Positions 58,958 through 64,000 of a DNA stretch of 64,000 nucleotides are shown here, one piece after another (positions within the stretch are counted from its first letter, which is position 1; every line of letters begins with the position of its first letter). Origin of the DNA: Streptomyces sp. NBC_00078 (GTDB lineage Bacteria; Actinomycetota; Actinomycetes; Streptomycetales; Streptomycetaceae); assembly GCF_026343335.1 (NCBI RefSeq), contig NZ_JAPELX010000001.1:5890001-5954000 (forward strand), read 5' to 3'. The notes beneath the pieces are model-generated. The model was given only the letters and a program-made list of their open reading frames with translations, was not told the origin of the DNA and did no database searches. Made by a program: the position numbers and the translations under genes.

Positions 58958-58966
58958 CCGCCCACC

Positions 58967-60175
58967 CTATGCGTCGACTCGTACGGAGAACTCGCCCTCG
59001 GAGACCCGCGCCCGCAGCGTCTCGTCCGCATCGACCTCGGCCGGGTCGCGGACGACATGCCCGTCGGTCTTCTGCAGCACGGCGTACCCGCGCTTCAGGG
59101 TGGCGGCGGGGGAGAGAGCCACCACGCGCGCGTGCGTGTGCGTCAGCTCGGAGTCGGCGCGGTCGAGGAGGTGCCGGAGCGTGCGCCGGGAGCGGTCGAG
59201 CAGCGAGGCGACGTGATCGGCCCGCTCGTCGATCATCCGGTGCGGATCCTCCATCGAGGGCCGCGCGAGGGCATGCGCGAGCCCGCGCTCCTCGCGCTCG
59301 ACGACGGCCTCGACGCACCGCCGGGCCCGGTCGCGCAGCAACCGCACCCGCTCGTACTCCTCACCCACGTCCGGTACGACCTTCTTGGCGGCGTCGGTGG
59401 GGGTGGAGGCGCGCAGGTCGGCCACGTAGTCCAGGAGAGGGGTGTCGGGCTCGTGCCCGATGGCGGAGACGACCGGCGTACGGCACTCGGCGACGGCGCG
59501 GACGAGCTGCTCGTCGGAGAACGGCAGCAGATCCTCCACGCTGCCGCCGCCGCGCGCGACGATGATCACGTCCACGTCCCCGAGCCCGTCGAGTTCCTTC
59601 ACCGCCTGCACCACCTGAGGGACGGCGTGCACGCCCTGCACGGCGACGTTGCGCACCTCGAAGCGGACGGCGGGCCAGCGGTGCCGGGCGTTTTCGAGGA
59701 CGTCCCGCTCGGCGGCGGAGGCGCGGCCGCAGACGAGCCCGATGAGCTGCGGAAGAAAGGGCAATGCCTTCTTCCGCTCCGCTGCGAACAATCCCTCGGC
59801 GGCCAGTGTCTTCTTCAACTGCTCCAGCCGGGCGAGGAGTTCACCGACGCCCACGGGCCTTATCTCGGCCGCCCGCAGCGACAACTGCCCACGCGGCGCA
59901 TACCACTCGGGCTTGGCGAGCACGACGACCCGCGCGCCCTCGCTGACGACATCGGCGACCGCGTCGAACACCTGCCGGTAGCAGGTGACGCTGATGGAGA
60001 TGTCGTACGAGGGATCACGCAACGTCAGAAACACCACGCCGGCACCGGGCCGCCGCGAGAGCTGAGTGATCTGCCCCTCGACCCAGACGGCACCGAGCCG
60101 GTCGATCCATCCCCCGATGAGCCGCGACACCTCACCGACGGGCAGCGGAGCTTCCGCGGACGTGTTGAGAGCCAT
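58967..60175 (-). CDS. xseA: Exodeoxyribonuclease VII large subunit
   Basis: A 402-residue XseA with an N-terminal OB fold (about 10-105, VSRLIGGWIDRLGAVWVEGQITQLSRRPGAGVVFLTLRDPSYDISISVTCY) and the catalytic domain (about 120-400, IGLVCGRASAAERDVLENARHRWPAVRFEVRNVAVQG, VDVIIVARGGGSVEDLLPFSDEQLVRAVAECRTPVVSAIGHEPDTPLLDYVADLRASTPTDAAKKVVPD). It degrades single-stranded DNA from both ends together with XseB. Confidence 0.95.
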   Translation of the reverse strand: MALNTSAEAPLPVGEVSRLIGGWIDRLGAVWVEGQITQLSRRPGAGVVFLTLRDPSYDISISVTCYRQVFDAVADVVSEGARVVVLAKPEWYAPRGQLSLRAAEIRPVGVGELLARLEQLKKTLAAEGLFAAERKKALPFLPQLIGLVCGRASAAERDVLENARHRWPAVRFEVRNVAVQGVHAVPQVVQAVKELDGLGDVDVIIVARGGGSVEDLLPFSDEQLVRAVAECRTPVVSAIGHEPDTPLLDYVADLRASTPTDAAKKVVPDVGEEYERVRLLRDRARRCVEAVVEREERGLAHALARPSMEDPHRMIDERADHVASLLDRSRRTLRHLLDRADSELTHTHARVVALSPAATLKRGYAVLQKTDGHVVRDPAEVDADETLRARVSEGEFSVRVDA

Positions 60176-60387
60176 GCCGCGAGCGTATAGGCCGGCACCG
60201 ACACTTCGGCCCGTCAGGCGTTCGAAGCGGGGCCGTCCCGGACAGGGGCGGCGGTGGCGCGCTCCGCCGTGCAGGTCCCGGACATCATGCCTCCGTCAGC
60301 GCCTCGCCCGTCGTGTCCCGCCCCACTCCTCCCGCTCCATGACCAGTCTCCCCATGGGCGCGATCTTCGACGCGCCGGACGCGGCCT

Positions 60388-60393
60388 TACGAT
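60388..60393 (+). promoter_or_regulatory. -10 box for a leaderless ispH
   Basis: TACGAT lies seven bases before the ATG at 60401, placing the predicted transcription start on the start codon. No Shine-Dalgarno is seen. Confidence 0.4.
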
Positions 60394-60400
60394 GGTTCGC

Positions 60401-61402
60401 ATGACTGCTTCGCCTGGCCGCCGTGTCCTGCTCGCCGCTCCCCGTGGCTACTGCGCGGGTGTGGACCGCGCCGTGATCGCCGTCGAGCAAGCCCTGGAGC
60501 AGTACGGGGCTCCGATCTACGTCCGGCACGAGATCGTGCACAACAAGTACGTCGTGCAGACCCTGGAGAAGAAGGGCGCCATTTTCGTCGAGCGGACGGA
60601 GGAGGTTCCCGAGGGGAACATCGTCATGTTCTCCGCGCACGGAGTCGCTCCCGTCGTCCACGAGGAGGCCGCACGGGGCAAGCTCGCCACGATCGACGCG
60701 ACCTGCCCGCTCGTCACCAAGGTCCACAAGGAAGCCGTCCGCTTCGCGGGCGAGGACTACGACATCCTCCTGATCGGGCACGAGGGCCACGAGGAGGTCA
60801 TCGGCACCTCCGGCGAGGCCCCCGAGCACATCCAGCTCGTCGACGGACCCGAGGACGTCGCCAAGGTGGAGGTCCGCGACCCCTCCAAGGTCGTGTGGCT
60901 GTCCCAGACCACCCTCTCCGTCGACGAGACGATGGAGACCGTCGACGCGCTGCAGGAGAAGTTCCCGCAGCTGATCTCGCCGCCCAGCGACGACATCTGC
61001 TATGCCACGCAGAACCGCCAGCTCGCGGTGAAGCAGATGGGCGCCGAGGCGGAACTCGTGATCGTGGTCGGCTCCCGCAACTCCTCGAACTCCAAGCGCC
61101 TGGTCGAGGTCGCCAAGCTCGCCGGTTCCCGCGAGGCCTACCTCGTGGACTTCGCCGACGAGATCGACGAGGCCTGGCTGGAGGGCGTGTCCACGGTCGG
61201 CGTCACCTCCGGTGCCTCCGTCCCCGAGGTCCTGGTCGAGCAGGTCCTGGAGTGGCTCGGGCAGCGCGGCTTCGAGGACGTGGAGATCGTCAAGGCGGCC
61301 GAGGAGTCCATCACCTTCTCGCTGCCCAAGGAGCTGCGCCGCGATCTGCGCGACGAGGCGGCGTCCCTGATCGCGGAGCGAACGGGCACCTCACAGGAGT
61401 GA
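60401..61402 (+). CDS. ispH: 4-hydroxy-3-methylbut-2-enyl diphosphate reductase
   Basis: A 333-residue IspH (LytB), last enzyme of the MEP pathway, making isopentenyl and dimethylallyl diphosphate. The three conserved cluster cysteines are C18 (RGYCAGV), C102 (DATCPLV) and C200 (DDICYATQNRQ), and the ETXXR-like and GSRNSSNS motifs are present. ATG 60401 fits the predicted leaderless start; an ATG nine bases upstream is in frame. Confidence 0.96.
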   Translation: MTASPGRRVLLAAPRGYCAGVDRAVIAVEQALEQYGAPIYVRHEIVHNKYVVQTLEKKGAIFVERTEEVPEGNIVMFSAHGVAPVVHEEAARGKLATIDATCPLVTKVHKEAVRFAGEDYDILLIGHEGHEEVIGTSGEAPEHIQLVDGPEDVAKVEVRDPSKVVWLSQTTLSVDETMETVDALQEKFPQLISPPSDDICYATQNRQLAVKQMGAEAELVIVVGSRNSSNSKRLVEVAKLAGSREAYLVDFADEIDEAWLEGVSTVGVTSGASVPEVLVEQVLEWLGQRGFEDVEIVKAAEESITFSLPKELRRDLRDEAASLIAERTGTSQE

Positions 61403-61431
61403 CTGTCAGTCGTACGCCGTAACGTAGGGCC

Positions 61432-62184
<753 letters not shown>

Positions 62185-62192
62185 GACCCGCG

Positions 62193-62795
62193 TCAGTGCG
62201 CGGGGGGACGGTGCAGGTCGGTCCGGCGGCGCAGCAGGACCACCTTCCTTACGGTGGCGATCACACCCGCGACCAGTGTCCCCCCGTACAGCCACACGGC
62301 CTGGGTGGCCAGCGCCGTCACCAGGCCCATCAGCCGGCCGGGCAGCCCGCCGCCGCTGTCGGCCACGGGGAGCAGGCCCACCGCGAAGGCGATCGGTACG
62401 ACGACGGGGGCGGTCAGCAGGTCGCCCTTGCGCGTCCAGATCGCGGTCAGCAGGCACACCGGCAGGAACAGCACGCCGTACAAGGTCGGTGACGCCCCGA
62501 ACAGCAGCTGGTCGAGGCACCCGAACACGAACATCAGCGCCGCGCAGAAAAGACCGCTGCCCAGCCCGGTCAGCCGCGGATTGGGCATCCGCCGCACCGT
62601 CTCGAACAGCGGCGGACCCGGCCTGCGTACCCCCGGCGACCGATCCGCAGGACGGGCGGTCGCGGGACGCTGTGCGGCGGGCCGCCTGCCGCCGTCCGCG
62701 CCGCCGCCCCTTCCCTCGCGCCTCGCCTGTGGCGGCAGCGGGTGCGTGCCGCGGTGCGTTCCGTTGTGCGGGGGTCGCGACCTGTGTTGCTCCAC
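62193..62795 (-). CDS. DUF6542-type membrane protein
   Basis: A 200-residue protein with a disordered, Arg/Pro-rich cytoplasmic N-terminus (1-70) and four or so helices (about 75-185, LTGLGSGLFCAALMFVFGCLDQLLFG, GVLFLPVCLLTAIW, VVVPIAFAVGLLP, GLVTALATQAVWLYGGTLVAGVIA). Function unknown. It is convergent with ppgK. Confidence 0.8.
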   Translation of the reverse strand: MEQHRSRPPHNGTHRGTHPLPPQARREGRGGGADGGRRPAAQRPATARPADRSPGVRRPGPPLFETVRRMPNPRLTGLGSGLFCAALMFVFGCLDQLLFGASPTLYGVLFLPVCLLTAIWTRKGDLLTAPVVVPIAFAVGLLPVADSGGGLPGRLMGLVTALATQAVWLYGGTLVAGVIATVRKVVLLRRRTDLHRPPAH

Positions 62796-62994
62796 CTGAC
62801 CAACTTAGGTCGGCTTATGTGCCCAATCGCCCTTCAGACACGCCGATGGGACGAGCTTGGCCAAGCGTTCGACGGGGAGCCGGGGCGGCGACCGGTACGC
62901 CGTAGACTGGTGGATCGGCCCGCCCGCGCACCGAAGAAGGACCGGGCCCACAGCCCCAGTCCCCTGATGTCTCTCACGTACGGGAAGTCGCAAC

Positions 62995-64000
<1,006 letters not shown>

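Overview
The window is chromosomal DNA from a high-GC actinomycete, almost certainly a Streptomyces. Third codon positions are nearly all G or C, many starts are GTG, several genes look leaderless, there is a WhiB protein, F420-type and MEDS/HATPase regulators are present, and one regulator carries a rare TTA leucine codon. No tRNA, rRNA, CRISPR array, transposase or phage integrase was seen.

Region 1 (1-5.1 kb) looks like a D-amino-acid and keto-sugar catabolic locus: a D-aminoacylase (cut by the left edge) and a D-serine-dehydratase-like PLP enzyme run leftward, and a PfkB sugar kinase, an IclR regulator and RidA run rightward from a shared control region holding a perfect palindrome. RidA would remove the reactive enamine or imine made by the dehydratase. 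Region 2 (5.1-10.6 kb) has a broken MFS transporter, an acidic conserved protein, a TTA-containing AfsR/LuxR-like ATPase regulator, and a MEDS protein followed by an RsbW-like ATPase. A secreted GH18 chitinase with two DasR-type sites lies at 10.6-12.3 kb.

Region 3 (12.4-31 kb) is the centre of interest. It holds a complete Tad/Flp pilus locus: cpaB, tadZ, two tadE, tadA, tadB, tadC, a histidine kinase and response regulator, the flp pilin, a TadG-like protein, a lipoprotein and an OmpA-domain protein. A small GntR cassette of overlapping short genes follows. Next comes a 668-residue protein that joins four membrane helices, an Flp-pilin processing site and helix, a polymorphic-toxin-like middle region and an unrecognised C-terminal domain. 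A candidate immunity gene, a DUF192 gene and the prepilin peptidase come after it. A shared 14-bp motif, GGGCCC-N2-GGRCCC, stands 23-24 bp upstream of a TANNNT -10 box in front of flp, the pilin-toxin gene and the prepilin peptidase gene, which suggests one regulon. My leading hypothesis is a pilin-anchored toxin displayed or released by the Tad machine.

Region 4 (31-64 kb) is mostly conserved chromosome: a DHFR-like reductase, an F420-type oxidoreductase, a methyltransferase, an AlkZ-like protein, a gene-poor stretch with two strong orphan terminators (possible small RNAs), an isoprenyl transferase, PIN-PhoH, a lytic transglycosylase, an AI-2E family permease, a padR-ABC-FtsX operon, an SPFH protein with a ribbon-helix-helix partner, a class A penicillin-binding protein, an RsbU-like phosphatase, a DUF402 protein, both classes of fumarase, a DUF1707 protein, a WhiB protein, glpX, a DUF4245 protein, a nitroreductase, xseAB, ispH, ppgK, a DUF6542 membrane protein and ychF (cut by the right edge). 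Strong GC-rich hairpins separate most convergent pairs.
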